Part shown: piece by piece, positions 33,295 to 45,178 of the stretch
Numbering within the stretch: position 1 is the stretch's first letter
Layout: each line of letters opens with the position of its first letter
Assembly: GCF_000321225.1 (NCBI RefSeq)
Contig: NW_004450480.1
Span: forward strand, 2,738,176-2,802,175
Length of the DNA stretch: 64,000 nt
Source: Odobenus rosmarus divergens
Taxonomy: Eukaryota; Chordata; Mammalia; Carnivora; Odobenidae
Direction: 5' to 3'
Made by a program: the position numbers and the translations under genes
The notes under the pieces: model-generated
The model's input: the letters and a program-made list of their open reading frames with translations, nothing else
Databases searched by the model: none
What the model was told of the DNA's origin: nothing

Positions 33295-34590
33295 TAGATC
33301 TTATACAAGGCACTATTTCAATCTTTACGGCCTTAGAATACTCAACAGATAGTTCTTTAAGTTGTCTACCATACCCTGTTCTCCAAACTAGTGTCTTTTG
33401 TAAACTTTGTTGATTCCTTGTTTTTCAACCACTTGCAAAGTTAAGCCACTAAATCACATATGTAAACCATGAATAATTCCTTTGAAATTAATAGCAGGGT
33501 GACTTCTCTCTCCTGTTACCCCAAAGAGACTACTAATTGCCTTCCAATTGTTTACTTTTGTATTGTTTGATGAGCGCTCAGAGAAAGATGGAAGATATTC
33601 CCCCACCAGGCCAGAAACAAATGCCAGACAGGTTTTGGGAAGGCTGAACACATGCTATGACTACACCTTGTTAGTAGAAAGGCTTTGCTTTCTTTGTTTT
33701 GTTTTCTTTTTTATGGAAGGGATGACGCCTCCATAATTATAGGTGTTGCTGTTTAAAACCTAGAATGTTTTCCAAACCACTGAGCCACACCTCCAGTGGC
33801 CCATGAACCATCTTGGTTAAATTCTCTTTCCAGTTCTCTACACAGTTTATAAAGACACATCCAAGCAGCACTAGATTTACATTAAGTATAATGAGAGGAA
33901 GGAGGAGCCCATCCAAGTATGGTTGCTTCTTGAATAAACATGAAGGAACCACAGATAAATCTCACAGCTGATGGTTAATTTGTATTTGAAGTTCGCAAAA
34001 AAGACTGTAGTCACTTCACCTTCCTAACCAGACAAAAGGTTACTTTTGTACCCCCCAAAAAATAATTAAAACTATTGTAATACTATCCTAAGGCAGTATA
34101 ATTAAGTCTCTGAGTGAGTAATTGTGTACCTGAATTCAAAATAAGATTTTACATGTAAAGCAAAGTTCTGATTCTAATCTTTGAGAAGTCTTTTGGCTTA
34201 TATTTAGAATCCACAAGTGCCAGCTCAGCATTACAATAGGCATTGTTCCGTAGGGCTGGAGACAAACTGTGTTTGTATAAGAAGGGAAGTGAGGCACATC
34301 TATCCACCTTCAGGAACAGTGAGGTTATATGTTCTAAACCGTAGATCGCAGAAAGGGCTAAAGAATATTAAGCATGGGGATATGCTGATATTTTTGTTAT
34401 GCTAAGCTTAGGGTTGTTTTTTATTGTTGTTGCTGTTTTTCAGTAATAGCTATAAAATATTCCTTTTCCCCCCTGGGATGTTCTTGAGCCACTGTTAACA
34501 TAGAAAACTCATACAAAGTTTAAAAAATCTGATATCCCGAAGGCTAGGATGAATCCAATGGTTAATGGGTTGGAGTTGAAGGTATCCATA
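33295..34590. other. No gene seen
   Basis: Unique AT-rich DNA without named repeats or exons. Confidence 0.4.
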
Positions 34591-34597
34591 TTGACAG

Positions 34598-34690
34598 TGC
34601 ATATATATATATATGCACAATATATGCACATATATATATGCACCATGCATATATATATATGCACAATATATAAATATATATTCACAAATC
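34598..34690. repeat. Interrupted (AT)n/'tgca' palindromic repeat
   Basis: Blocks of 'atatatatat' separated by 'tgcaca' or 'tgcacc', several self-complementary (such as 'tgcatatatatatatgca'). Cruciform-prone and probably length-variable. Confidence 0.8.
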
Positions 34691-34699
34691 AATACAGAA

Positions 34700-36295
34700 A
34701 TAAATCCATGTGAATATATGCATTAGTAGGCATTCCTGCCTGTATTTCCTAGGTCTGTCCATTGAGAGGGGCTAGAGGCAATGACACCCCACTAGCAATG
34801 AGCACACCTAGCACCCAGACCTTGGTTTCTAAATACCTTTCTCCAATAAAAGAAATCAGGGATCCTTAGAGAACTAGTTAATTCCAGGTTGGGGTACAGA
34901 AAATATAAGATAAATCTGCGGCATCTTGTGGTACCAAAAAGTGCTAAAGGAAGTGCTTTAAAAAAAAAAAGGCTAGGATGAAGTGGGGAGAGATTTACTA
35001 AAAAGGCATTGAAGCCAACCTGAGTTTTCAGTGCCCTAAGTTGAGACGTCTTAAGCAAGAAATCACAGTAGTATTGGATTATAACCCAAAGAATGAAATA
35101 ACACATGTAAGTCCATGCTGATTTTATATATACATATGCACACATATGTATACACACTCACATATATGTATATATATGCACACTCATATCCATACATCCG
35201 TACATCAGGAACTGACAACTCTTCCTTACAGAAGACTGGTGGGGCCCAGCAGTTGGTGTTTTAGCAAGTTTTAACAGCTGATGCCAATGCCACAGCCCGG
35301 AGAACTCAAAGCAGGCAATTTAAATCGAAGTGGCTTGCATGGAATTAGAAGGAGTGGAGACTACGGCAAATTGGAACACAGAGGCTTCCATACAAAGGGG
35401 CAGATGCTGACTGCTATCACCAAGAAAGCAAACTTAGGGCAGAAAGAGTTTTTGAATTTTCAAGAGTGGCAAGAAATCCAGATTTTTATCCAAATAGTCC
35501 TCAGTTTTAAAACTCTAGGTAGGCTGATCACAGCCGAGAGTGCAGGGGCATCAAAGTCACAGGCAGCCCCTGTGCAGCTCCTGTCTTTGGGGAAACTGAG
35601 GCACCATGTCAGTTCAGAGTGACAGGGTTTATTTCTTAGTGAGCGAGGTAAAAACAACCAGAAGAGAAAAGGGAAACTTGGAGAGGACTCTGACTTATTC
35701 TTAAATTCCTTCCCAAGCATTCACGAGTCACCCCGAACATCCTGGTAAGGAAAGCTGGTCTCCATTCTCAATTGTTCCTATATTCTGAATCATTTGTCAG
35801 CAGACTCCCAATTTCAAAATATCAGCCATAACGTCATTATTTAGAAGGCGCTGTTTTTAGCAGGATTCTTTGTTCTGCCCAGAAGAGGGAGTTCCGAAGT
35901 TCTACTAGGGTATTTTATTCAAGGAGTCCAGTGCCAGGGCAACCTCCTTATAATAAACATTATTACTACTCTCCATCTGGTCTGTCGTGAAGAAAGCCAT
36001 GGCAGAGAGTCCAGTTGGCTTTTGTCTTCTCTCTCCTGAGCCCACCCCCACCTGCTCTTGCTACTCACATCAGTTGAGAGCCACACATGGTAAAGTCCCT
36101 TCCCTCAAGAGGAAGAGCTTAGCGAGCACAAACAAGGTGATGAGATGTGTATGTTAAAAGCAACATAAAAGGCAGAGGAGTCAGCAGGAGCGTCTAGAAA
36201 GTCAGTAGAGCGAAGGGTGGCTTGCAGATGCATCTTATGAGGTAAGTAGGACTGAGATAGTGGAGTTGTCTTAATCCAGGTGTGGAATCTGCAAC
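34700..36295. other. Unique DNA with a second TA/CA-rich patch
   Basis: 35,125-35,200 is an impure 'tatatgcacaca' repeat resembling the one at 34.6 kb. The 121- and 113-residue frames at 34,792-35,157 and 35,281-35,622 have no recognisable domains. Confidence 0.4.
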
Positions 36296-36302
36296 ACCCA
36301 GG

Positions 36303-36487
36303 GCAGTGGTTCCCAAACTGCTGTGCCTAGGAATCATCTAGAAATCTTAAAAAAAAAAAAAATACTGAAGCCATTCCCACTCCCAGACACTGGGATTTAA
36401 TTGCTCTGGAGTATGATCCCAGCACGGTGAGTTTTAGAAGCTTCCCAGGTGATTCTAATGCGCACTGTTTGGGAACTGTTGACCTGA
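36303..36487 (+). mobile_element. MER5A hAT element, near full length
   Basis: Starts 'cagtggttcccaaactgctg', passes 'ctaggaatcatctagaaatc' and 'agcttcccaggtgattctaa', and ends 'gtttgggaactgttg': both terminal inverted repeats are visible. The A run at 36,351-36,364 is an internal expansion. Confidence 0.85.
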
Positions 36488-36619
36488 ATTGAGCCAGAGG
36501 ACAGGAGGCCCAGCCATCTCTGCCAGGGTAAGAGATCTAGGGGCCCTATTCACCCCGAACACTCTGAACTTGCACTGTGGCCAGCATCCAATCGATTAAA
36601 CTAATTCCCCAAAAGGGGC

Positions 36620-36810
36620 TAGAATAGCCGTCTTCAGTTGGTCTTCAGACCCCATGCGTTAGAATCACCTGGATGGAGGGGCTGGTGAGTATCAGGATTC
36701 CAAGCGCCCATTCCAAACGTGCTAAAGCAGTGTTGGTGAGCGGCCACGGAAATAAGCATTTTTAGAAGCTCACCAGCTGGTTATGATATACTTTAAGGTT
36801 TGGAATCCTT
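36620..36810 (+). mobile_element. MER5-type hAT remnant
   Basis: 'gcgttagaatcacctggatg', 'aagcatttttagaagctcac' and 'aaggtttggaatcc' follow MER5 order, only 130 bases after the previous copy. Confidence 0.6.
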
Positions 36811-37054
36811 CATGGGGATTTACAATTGTTACCTATCCTGGGACTGTTTCCATTTCAAAGGGAAATCTTGAAGAAGGGCAAGATGTAAAACAAAGGAACC
36901 AATAAGGACATCATAACATTGTCAAAAGTTCCTAGAAGTCATGGGGTTTAACTTCCTGCCTTTTCCACAGATGCCTCAGAGCTAGGCAGGGTAAGATCTT
37001 GGTTCCTGGCAGAGTCTTGGGCATCCTGTTTGAAAATCACAGCACCATGCTTAT

Positions 37055-37215
37055 CACTGTGTTGCTTTGGACAAGTTCCTGAACCTTTCCCAACCCCCGT
37101 TTGCTCCTTGGTAAAACAGCAGTAGTAACTGCACACATCTTACAGACTTGCTGGGAGGAAAGGATGGGAGGGTACATGGGCGGCCAGGGCTGGGCTCAGG
37201 GTCAATGCTCAACAG
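37055..37215 (+). repeat. MIR SINE
   Basis: 'tgctttggacaagttcctga', 'ctccttggtaaaacagcagt' and 'cttacagacttgctgggagg' follow plus-strand MIR. Confidence 0.7.
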
Positions 37216-37569
37216 ATCTTAGTGCTTTTGGAAGTGGCAGAGCTTGATTCAAGACCCAGGAATCCTGACTCCCTGTTCTCCAGGTTTCAACTGAAGGAAT
37301 TCTAGACCTCAGAGCTTGGAAGGAGAGAAACATTTTAAGTCTGGATTTTCTCCATGCATTTCAAATCATTCTACTTAGGCTGTCTGCCCTGCCCACTTCT
37401 GAAACCAGGTCTGCCTCCTAATTACTAATTCTTGACGCAAGAATAAGTGGGGAATATATATTTTTTTTTTTAAGTCAGAACTGAAAAACACTAACGGAAG
37501 AGATTTACCTTCCCAGGCAGGGACAATCTCACGAAACTGAACGAGGCTCCTTTAGATCACTTTCTCTAC

Positions 37570-37785
37570 CTGAGCCCTAATGACTTATGGAGCCAAATAA
37601 TTCACTGATGTGTGGTGAGGTTGGGGGGCTGTTTTATACATTGCAGGATGTTTAAGAGCATTCCTGGCCTCTGCCTACTAGATGCCAGTGACACCCACAG
37701 TCGTGACAACCAAAAATGTCTCCGACGTTAGTCAAATTTGCCCTCAGGACAAAATTGCCCTCAGGTGAAAGTGACTACTCTGGGT
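37570..37785 (-). mobile_element. MER20 hAT element
   Basis: Reverse-strand MER20 words: 'cattgcaggatgtttaagag', 'gcctctgcctactagatgcc', 'gacaaccaaaaatgtctccg'. MER20 copies are known from other work to act as enhancers in uterine cells; whether this one does is unknown. Confidence 0.75.
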
Positions 37786-37789
37786 GCCC

Positions 37790-38640
37790 CCGGGGCAGGC
37801 AGGCGGGACTCTGCCTGGGCCACCAGCATTCCTCTCCCTGCCACTGGTGTTTATCTGATAAATAAGGAAGAGCAGAAATCCATTTCATTTCCATCTGTAA
37901 CTGAGTAACCGAATCGTTTTCTTTTCAAAACAGAATGGCTTTAAGATGAGGCCACTTGTAACTCAAACAGAGCTCAAGGTGGGCTTCACAGCTGGGGTCA
38001 GTCACCACCAACCCCTTTCCAGCTCTGACAATCTCTTGGCAGCAAAGCTTGCTCCATCATGATTAAGCAGACTTTATTAGAGTCCATGACTCCATAAACA
38101 ACGTCAGATGTGTTGTCAGTCTCATGGCTCTCAGTCTAAAAACAAAACGCAATAAAGGAAGTGGCGATGAATAGAATGAGAACTTGAGGATACTGCATCT
38201 CAGAAGATGACGCATGGGATTTAAATTAGGCAGAAACTTCATCTGGATGTTCTAATTAAAATTCCCCTTCTTCTGGGAAGTCCAAGGGCATATGCATCTC
38301 AGGTGTAGGGAGCCAGGAAGCTTATTACATGGAGGGGTCAGTGCCTGTCACCAGCCCCACCTTCTCCCTGCTAACGTAGACATTCCGTGTGTTGCTCCTG
38401 AACAATTCATGTAGCCCAGCTGTTTGACGGATCAATGATGGAAATGTCGGAATGATTACTAGATTGATAGAACAATCTGGAAAAAAACAAGTATTTGTTT
38501 CCAAGACTTTTGCTAACCTTGGCATTTTGATGGGTTTACATCTAGCACGAGTCTAAGGATGCAGATCGATTTTGGAGGAATCATCTTAGAAGAAGCAGAA
38601 GTAGGCATCCGCCAGGGTCCCTCACACGAGCAAGTCTGAT
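37790..38640. other. No gene seen
   Basis: Unique DNA with mixed composition and no recognised exon or repeat. Confidence 0.4.
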
Positions 38641-38644
38641 TTCC

Positions 38645-38790
38645 AATTCATTCAATCATTCATTCAACAAATATTCCTTGCATGCTACTGTGGACCAAGC
38701 ACTATTTTAGACATCAGGGAAGAGGAGGAAGCGAAAGATAAAAAATCTTTGCCTTCATGAAGCTTACATTCTACTGAATCTCTTAGGGAG
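38645..38790 (-). mobile_element. L2 LINE 3' end
   Basis: 'cattcattcaacaaatattc', 'gaccaagcactattttagac' and 'catgaagcttacattctact' are the reverse L2 terminus. Confidence 0.8.
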
Positions 38791-38794
38791 TTAT

Positions 38795-40115
38795 GTGTAA
38801 TTTTTCAACTGAATTTTTTTTAGAAGAAACCAGAGGGGGTAACCACCGACGTAAACTGACCAAGTCCATAAAAAGGATGCACCATGTGGGAGTTATCACT
38901 TAAACTATAAGAAAATACCAAATAAAACTTCTGTAGATTTTGAGGCAGTGAGTAAAAAGAGAAATAAATGGATAGCAAGGTAGGATGGTCATTAAGAACC
39001 TACACAAAGAAGTTTGGTTTGATTTACCAACAGGGGAAAGATCAGGCCATTCTGAAAACCTATCTGAGGGCCCAGCTTAGCTAGAAAAAGGATATAGGTC
39101 CTAGGAAGATTCAGAAAACCAAATGATGCCAAATTGTGTGTTGTGGGGAGGGAGGGAGAGAGGGAGAACACATCACTTAGTGGCAAGTGAGCTGTGGCAT
39201 TCCACTGAAAAGCATTCGGGGGCCCAGAGAGACATGGTGGAATGAAGATTAGACTCTGGCACACTTACAAGACTCCAATTGGCACAACAAAACCAGTCTT
39301 TCCTCCAGGCAACAGAAAATAGCCTCTTCTGGATGCTTGTCTTAGGACACAGAACAGCAGAAGGTAGAAGAGGCCAATCCAATCTTCTTTGGATGTTCCA
39401 GCAGGTGCTGGGCAGTGTGAATTTTATGCTCAAGGGGCACCAATTGTGCATTATCTGGGTCAGAATTCAGGGGTTAGAATTCTGGAGAAGAGATGATAAT
39501 GGTCTGTACAACTTATATTGTCATCCCCAAGGAAGAGGCAGCATCTGAGCTCCAAAAGAATCAAGCATGGCTGGCCTGTTCGCCTCATGGATCTCTGTGC
39601 TGGCTGAAAAGTCACGTGTTTCTGAATGTTTGGAAGGGAAGTGTATTACCCAGTTGTTTGTTTGTTTCTATCTTCCCTATAAACAGTTTGGTCTCCTGGG
39701 GAAAAGAAATAATGTGAACAGAGAAAACAGACATACACATATACACGCTCTGTCAAAAATGCTCTGCTCCAGGATCCACTGGAGTCAGATCTTTCTAGCG
39801 CAAGGAGACTCTTAAAGAGGAAGACTCCAGATTTCTCAGTTTCAGTTCAGGCTGAGTACTGAATAATATGTGTAAAAAAAAAAAATTACAGCAGCTCTTT
39901 GGTTACGTGGCAATGTTAGAATTGGCCTTTCTGGTTTATAATGAGTGAAAATATAGCTTAGAATTCCATCCTGTCTAGCATCCTTACAAATTCTTCTCTC
40001 TCTCAAATTCGCCTGTGTCAGGACTGCAGTCTTTAGGAAAATATGATTTTATGTCTATTTTATGTATTGACAATATGGTTACTCTATGCCTTTCATGCTG
40101 AGTAGGGGGATTGGA
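38795..40115. other. No gene seen
   Basis: Unique DNA. The overlapping frames on both strands at 38,992-39,815 have no recognisable domain. Confidence 0.4.
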
Positions 40116-40119
40116 AACT

Positions 40120-40440
40120 TCCCCTTGTTCTTCCCTCTACTCGACATGCCCTTCCTTAAGCTCTTTGCGTGGCTAGATCTTTCTAGCCTTCGGGTCTCCT
40201 TTAAAAGGATACCTTTTTTGGAGAAAACTTCCCTGACCTCTTCTAGATACAGCCCTTTCCTCCTCCAAAATTATCTAAAATTCTGGCTTGTTTCTTGGTT
40301 TGTTTACTCATTTATCCAGTGGCTCTGTTCCTAGAAATAAGCTCCATGAGGACACAGACTTCTCTGTTTTGCTCACTACACATTCCTCAATGGCATAAAC
40401 TGTGTCCTTAAATATTTGAGTGAATGAATGAACAAACAAA
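40120..40440 (+). mobile_element. L2 LINE 3' end
   Basis: 'cttccctgacctcttctaga', 'ataagctccatgaggacaca' and 'ttgagtgaatgaatgaacaa' in L2 sense order. Confidence 0.85.
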
Positions 40441-40444
40441 TGAG

Positions 40445-41930
40445 TGACCAAGTGACAGGATCACTCTGTCTCCAGGAAACCCCATCTCTTTTGGCCCTTC
40501 CTTCCTCCACTATAAAATCATGGTAATAACACCCAACTCAGAAAGGAGAGATTGAAATGAAAATGAAGGTCCCCTTTACAGGGACCCCAAAGACAAGAGT
40601 GGCTGTGCTGAGCAGGAGATTCTGAGGCCACCCAAGAGGGCTGGGAGGGAGTCCCAAAGAAGTGAGCCAGCTGGGTAGGGCCTCGGGAGCCACCGCTGGG
40701 ATCTCTGCTCACCTGAGACACAGCCAGCCTCAAGCCCTCTAAGTCAGCTCTAGCAGACAATGGGAAACTTGGGCCTCTCGTGACCTTGTTGTCTCCTTGC
40801 TCAACATATGTATTTACACGTGTTCTTTTAGACTGCAAGTTTCACCTGGATTCCAGAATCACCGAGACCTTTTCATTGTATGAGTAGAGACACAGGAGAT
40901 CTTTCAAAGTTACTTAAAAAATTGGAAATGTCTGCCATAGGGAATAAAGCCAGGTAAGTATCAGATTCAGAAGTGAAGCACATAACGCATAACTATAAAA
41001 TAAGGCAAATGAACACACACACACAGAGATCTGAATTTATCGTTCCAAATGTGTACAGTACCCTTAAAAAGTATTCACCTTCAAGATCTCTGCACTTATT
41101 CCAACAATGATTCCATTCATCACACCATGTTTGGTTCTCCCTTTTTGGAATTTCCTTAAGAAAATGAAGACACTGGTTAAAACATTGCCTCTTATGGTAA
41201 ATTTTATCCACGTGGCTCTGTCTGATTTTTGAGAATGACCAAACAGAAATTCAGAGCATGCCTTGGGGTTGGGAGGGGGGTAACCAAGTGGGTAATTCCT
41301 GGTGTTCTTCTGAAAAAAAATGAAGCCTGGGTTTCTTCTTTGGTTCAAAAAGAAGCTCTAAAGACAATAATTAAAAGTGAAATTCAAAAGATGTTTCACT
41401 GATTTCATCATTGAAACAGGCGTATAACTTCTAAGGTAGGAAATCTTGAAGGACGACATTCTTTCAGATCTATAATATGTAATATGTTTATTTAAAAATT
41501 CCATATGATTACTTACAGAACAACCTTATATGGGAAAAGTAGCTTACAAATGTGTACAACCCCCACTTTTAAATAGCCACGTGTTATGTTAGGAGCTCTA
41601 TGTTTTGATTCTGGTATCTAATACGGGAAATTACAAATATAATTCCCGTTGCTTTTCAGTCATAAGCGAGATCAAATGAATAGGAGGCAGACGGTTGTAA
41701 ACATAGTCACCTGTTTTATAAAAGTCACAGAAATGCATAATCCTAATTTTTGATACTTTTAAAAAAATCATGGTCAAAGCTGAAAATACGGAAAACAGTA
41801 AGTATAAAAATAAACAAACACCAGTAATCCCATCATCTATAAATAATCAAAGTAGACATTTGAGCACATATCCTTCCACACCTTTCTCCAGCGTGTATGT
41901 GTTTGTGTACACTATAATCAAATGGCTTAG
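40445..41930. other. No gene seen
   Basis: Unique AT-rich DNA. The 106- and 94-residue minus frames (40,518-40,838; 41,064-41,348) show no recognisable domain. Confidence 0.4.
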
Positions 41931-41934
41931 GATG

Positions 41935-42110
41935 GATGGCCTATTCTGCCCCTTAGTAGCTGTGGGTTCTTGGGCAAGGTACTCTGTGCCTCTGTTCCCT
42001 CATCTGTAGAATGGGAATAATAACGATAGCCTTGTGCATCATAACAATTACATGATATCAGAACATTAAGCTCATAGCCTAGTGTCTAATGCATAATAAG
42101 CACTCAAATT
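41935..42110 (+). repeat. MIR SINE, well preserved
   Basis: 'tagctgtgggttcttgggca', 'gttccctcatctgtagaatg' and 'gtctaatgcataataagcac' in sense order. Confidence 0.9.
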
Positions 42111-42114
42111 AATT

Positions 42115-42450
42115 ATACCCTCATTTTTATTATTATACAATTTGGATTGTAGCTGTTATCACTGAAAATTAAATTATGAACATTTTCCTTGACATTATTT
42201 TAATTTCTATTACAAAAGCCTAATTAAAACTTGGAGCTATTCATCTGTTACTCAAAACTATCCACAGGTTAGTAAATAGAAAAACTTGTAACCTGGTATG
42301 AAGGCAGAGATGTTAAAGCCACTGATAGCTGATATTAAAAAAATAATAATAATAGGATTCCTCGGAACACAATCACAAAACCAATGGAATTAGCATCCCT
42401 GACAGAGGTTTCAGGCACAAATATGTTAACCTTAAAAAAAAAAAAAAAAT
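42115..42450. other. No gene seen
   Basis: AT-rich unique DNA with short A and AAT runs. Confidence 0.4.
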
Positions 42451-42454
42451 TTAT

Positions 42455-42690
42455 AGGTGAAGTTCAGTCTTTTCCAGTAGTTCCTAACCGAGGGAAATTG
42501 TACCCCCCAAGGGACATTTCTGAGTGTCTGGAGACGTCTGTCACAATTTGGGGAGCAGGATTACTGGCATCTAGTGGGTAGAAGCCAGAGATGTCGCTAA
42601 ACATCCTACACCGCCCAGGACAATTCCTATGGCAAAGAAGCCTCTGGCCGTTTAAATGTCAGTAGTGCTGAAATTGAGAAACCCTGTCTA
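42455..42690 (+). mobile_element. MER20 hAT element, near full length
   Basis: 'gggacatttctgagtgtctg', 'actggcatctagtgggtaga', 'ctaaacatcctacaccgccc' and 'gctgaaattgagaaaccctg' in MER20 order. Confidence 0.92.
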
Positions 42691-42754
42691 GTCCTAACAA
42701 GCTTTATTATCTCAAACAAGTCACTTTCCCTAATAATGAGGGTGATGATGATGA

Positions 42755-42950
42755 CACCTCCCATTGATTGAGCGTTGCTGCCAAGCACTAGGCTAAAGGC
42801 TTCGGCTAGGTTATTCCAGTTTTACCTACCCACAGTCCTAGGATGTATTTTCACACACTGTATTGGTGAGGGCAAGCCCAAGAGGATGAAGAACTTGACC
42901 CCAAATCACACTGCTAGCAAGTGGGAGAGCTCTAGGTCAAGCTCATGTCA
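42755..42950 (-). repeat. MIR SINE
   Basis: 'ccaagcactaggctaaaggc', 'cacactgctagcaagtggga' in reverse MIR order. Confidence 0.65.
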
Positions 42951-42954
42951 TTTC

Positions 42955-44748
42955 ACTCTTGAGCCTCCACTCTCAACTCCAATATCCCTCGGCTTCACCC
43001 TGAACTTCCCCATGTCTCCAGATGTGTATAGAGATATGTTATAATCTACTGTAGAGATTCCATCCCGTATGCCAACTCCATTGGCATTTTAGCAGGATCT
43101 TGGGATACCATGCCAGTAAAGATTGCATGGCTGTGGATGGCTCAACAACAATAACAAAAAACCCAAAAAACAAAAAACACGATCAATTACTGATGTCTGC
43201 TACAGGCATAGGAGGAAAGAGTAGTGGTATTTGCGGCACGTACTGATCTGTGGACTAGATGATCTTAACCTAGGTCTTTCCTAGAGCCAACCACCTATGT
43301 TCCTATGTTTTCTTTTCTCCACCATGAACAGCACAAGAGCTCTTGGCCAAAAGCTACTTGCAGAACTGTGCGCATCAAGGACTGAGCAGCCTATTGCAAG
43401 GGCTTTATTCACTACACAGTTTTCCCTGGTGGCAGGAAAACTGCTGAAAACTCTCAGGTCCTCACCTACATAAACATCAAAGTTCCTGAAAATCACAGCA
43501 CACCTCCAACCCAGAGTCAAAGCCAAGAACAAACAACTCTGGGATTGGACTGATTTCATAAAATAATCTGAGTGACTGCAGTAAAAAAACAGCGATGGCT
43601 ATGAAGTTTAGGGAGGCCAAATAATAATCTACTACATTTTTTTAAAATTATGCAATGTTTAGCAAACTGAGATCATTGGGGGGAAAAAGGAAAAAGAATC
43701 ACACAAACTTTGCTAAACAAAGTTACATACCAACAAACATTTAAACCACTGTAACCAAGACGAGGAACTGAAGCTTGTTTTTAGTTACAAAGATCTGAGG
43801 GATGGGGTGGGAAATAAACAAAAATCCAAGGGGAAAATCATTAATAAGATACTCTGAACTATTTTCCCACAAGTAACTTCTTTTTAAAAAAATAGAAAGA
43901 AAAGCTATACTCTCTGTTAAAAAAGCCAATGTCCTGCATTCCTGTCCAAATAAAACCTCTTTGCAAGCAATCAACCAAAACTCTGAAATTCCATTGTCAT
44001 AACATTATGTCTGTGGGGTACCACTTCAGAATATCTTCCAGAAAAAAAAAAAAAAGAGAGCTGGGTAATTAATATAGGGCTCTGTAATGAAGGGGAAAGG
44101 AAAATTAACAACATAAAACCCATCTGGAAAGAAACTATGAGAAAATCTGAATTTATATCCTTGTAGTGAGTGTATCACGTCAAGGGCTTCCTGTTTACTA
44201 ACAAAAAGAACAACAACAACAACACACACACACACCACCCACATCAAGTTTTCCAGGAAGTTAGATATTTAAATAAAACAACATTTGGACTTCTTTCATA
44301 AAAGCAAAGTAATTTCTTCCTAAACCACCTCAATTTTTGATGGATGAACGGGTGCCGCTTTATTACGGGAGTGGAAAATTGATTCTAAGGTATCACATTT
44401 CTGTCTGACTGAAAGATTCCAAGGCATATGGAAATAACACAGATGCAATACATAATTTTTTCTTATGAAGTAAGCTATTTTTTTTTATCAAATCGTCTTA
44501 CAAGCAAAATAATCCATCTCCGTAACCCAAAAGCAAATAAGTATTGAAAACTCCAGTTAAGTAAGATGCATTTTACTAATGTCAAGCTTAAGGCAACTCA
44601 GCGAGAGGTGACAGCACTGTACCAAATTATTTACATTCATGACAACTTAGCTGTGTCTACAAGGCACCAAAACATTGTGATGAAAAGAAAAAGTCAGTAA
44701 TTGCTCAGATATTATGTCTAGTCACCAACAGCTGGAATTTTCTCAGTA

Positions 44749-44795
<47 letters not shown>

Positions 44796-45160
44796 TTTCA
44801 AAGTTCGCTGAGCGGGCTTTTCCCACCGCTTCTGTCTGTCACCTCCCACCCCCTGGGCCCCCAGGAGCTCCTTGCTGAGCTCTTTGGAGGCCTCCACACA
44901 GCCCCATCTGCTAACTTCCTTCCGGTGGGCTGTCCCTCGCCTTCCCTGTTGACAGCTAACAGTGCACTTGGAGAGAACCCGGTTCTTGTCTCTGGGAATT
45001 TTCTTAATTATGATTTTCTTTTCCTGTTCAAAGACTTTGGCTCTTCTGTCATAATTCTAAGAGTTGAAGAAGAAAAATCACCTGGCTCTCTTCCCTTTTC
45101 CTCCAAAAGCTGCTCCCACCTCAACCTAGAGACATAGTTTCTCCTGTAAGTGAAGGCTTC
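42955..45160. other. Unique AT-rich DNA with simple repeats
   Basis: A (TC)n microsatellite of about 17 units lies at 44,755-44,788 and an AAC/AC tract at 44,209-44,236. No exon or transposon recognised. Confidence 0.45.
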
Positions 45161-45178
45161 CTCAAGCCCCATGTCTTT

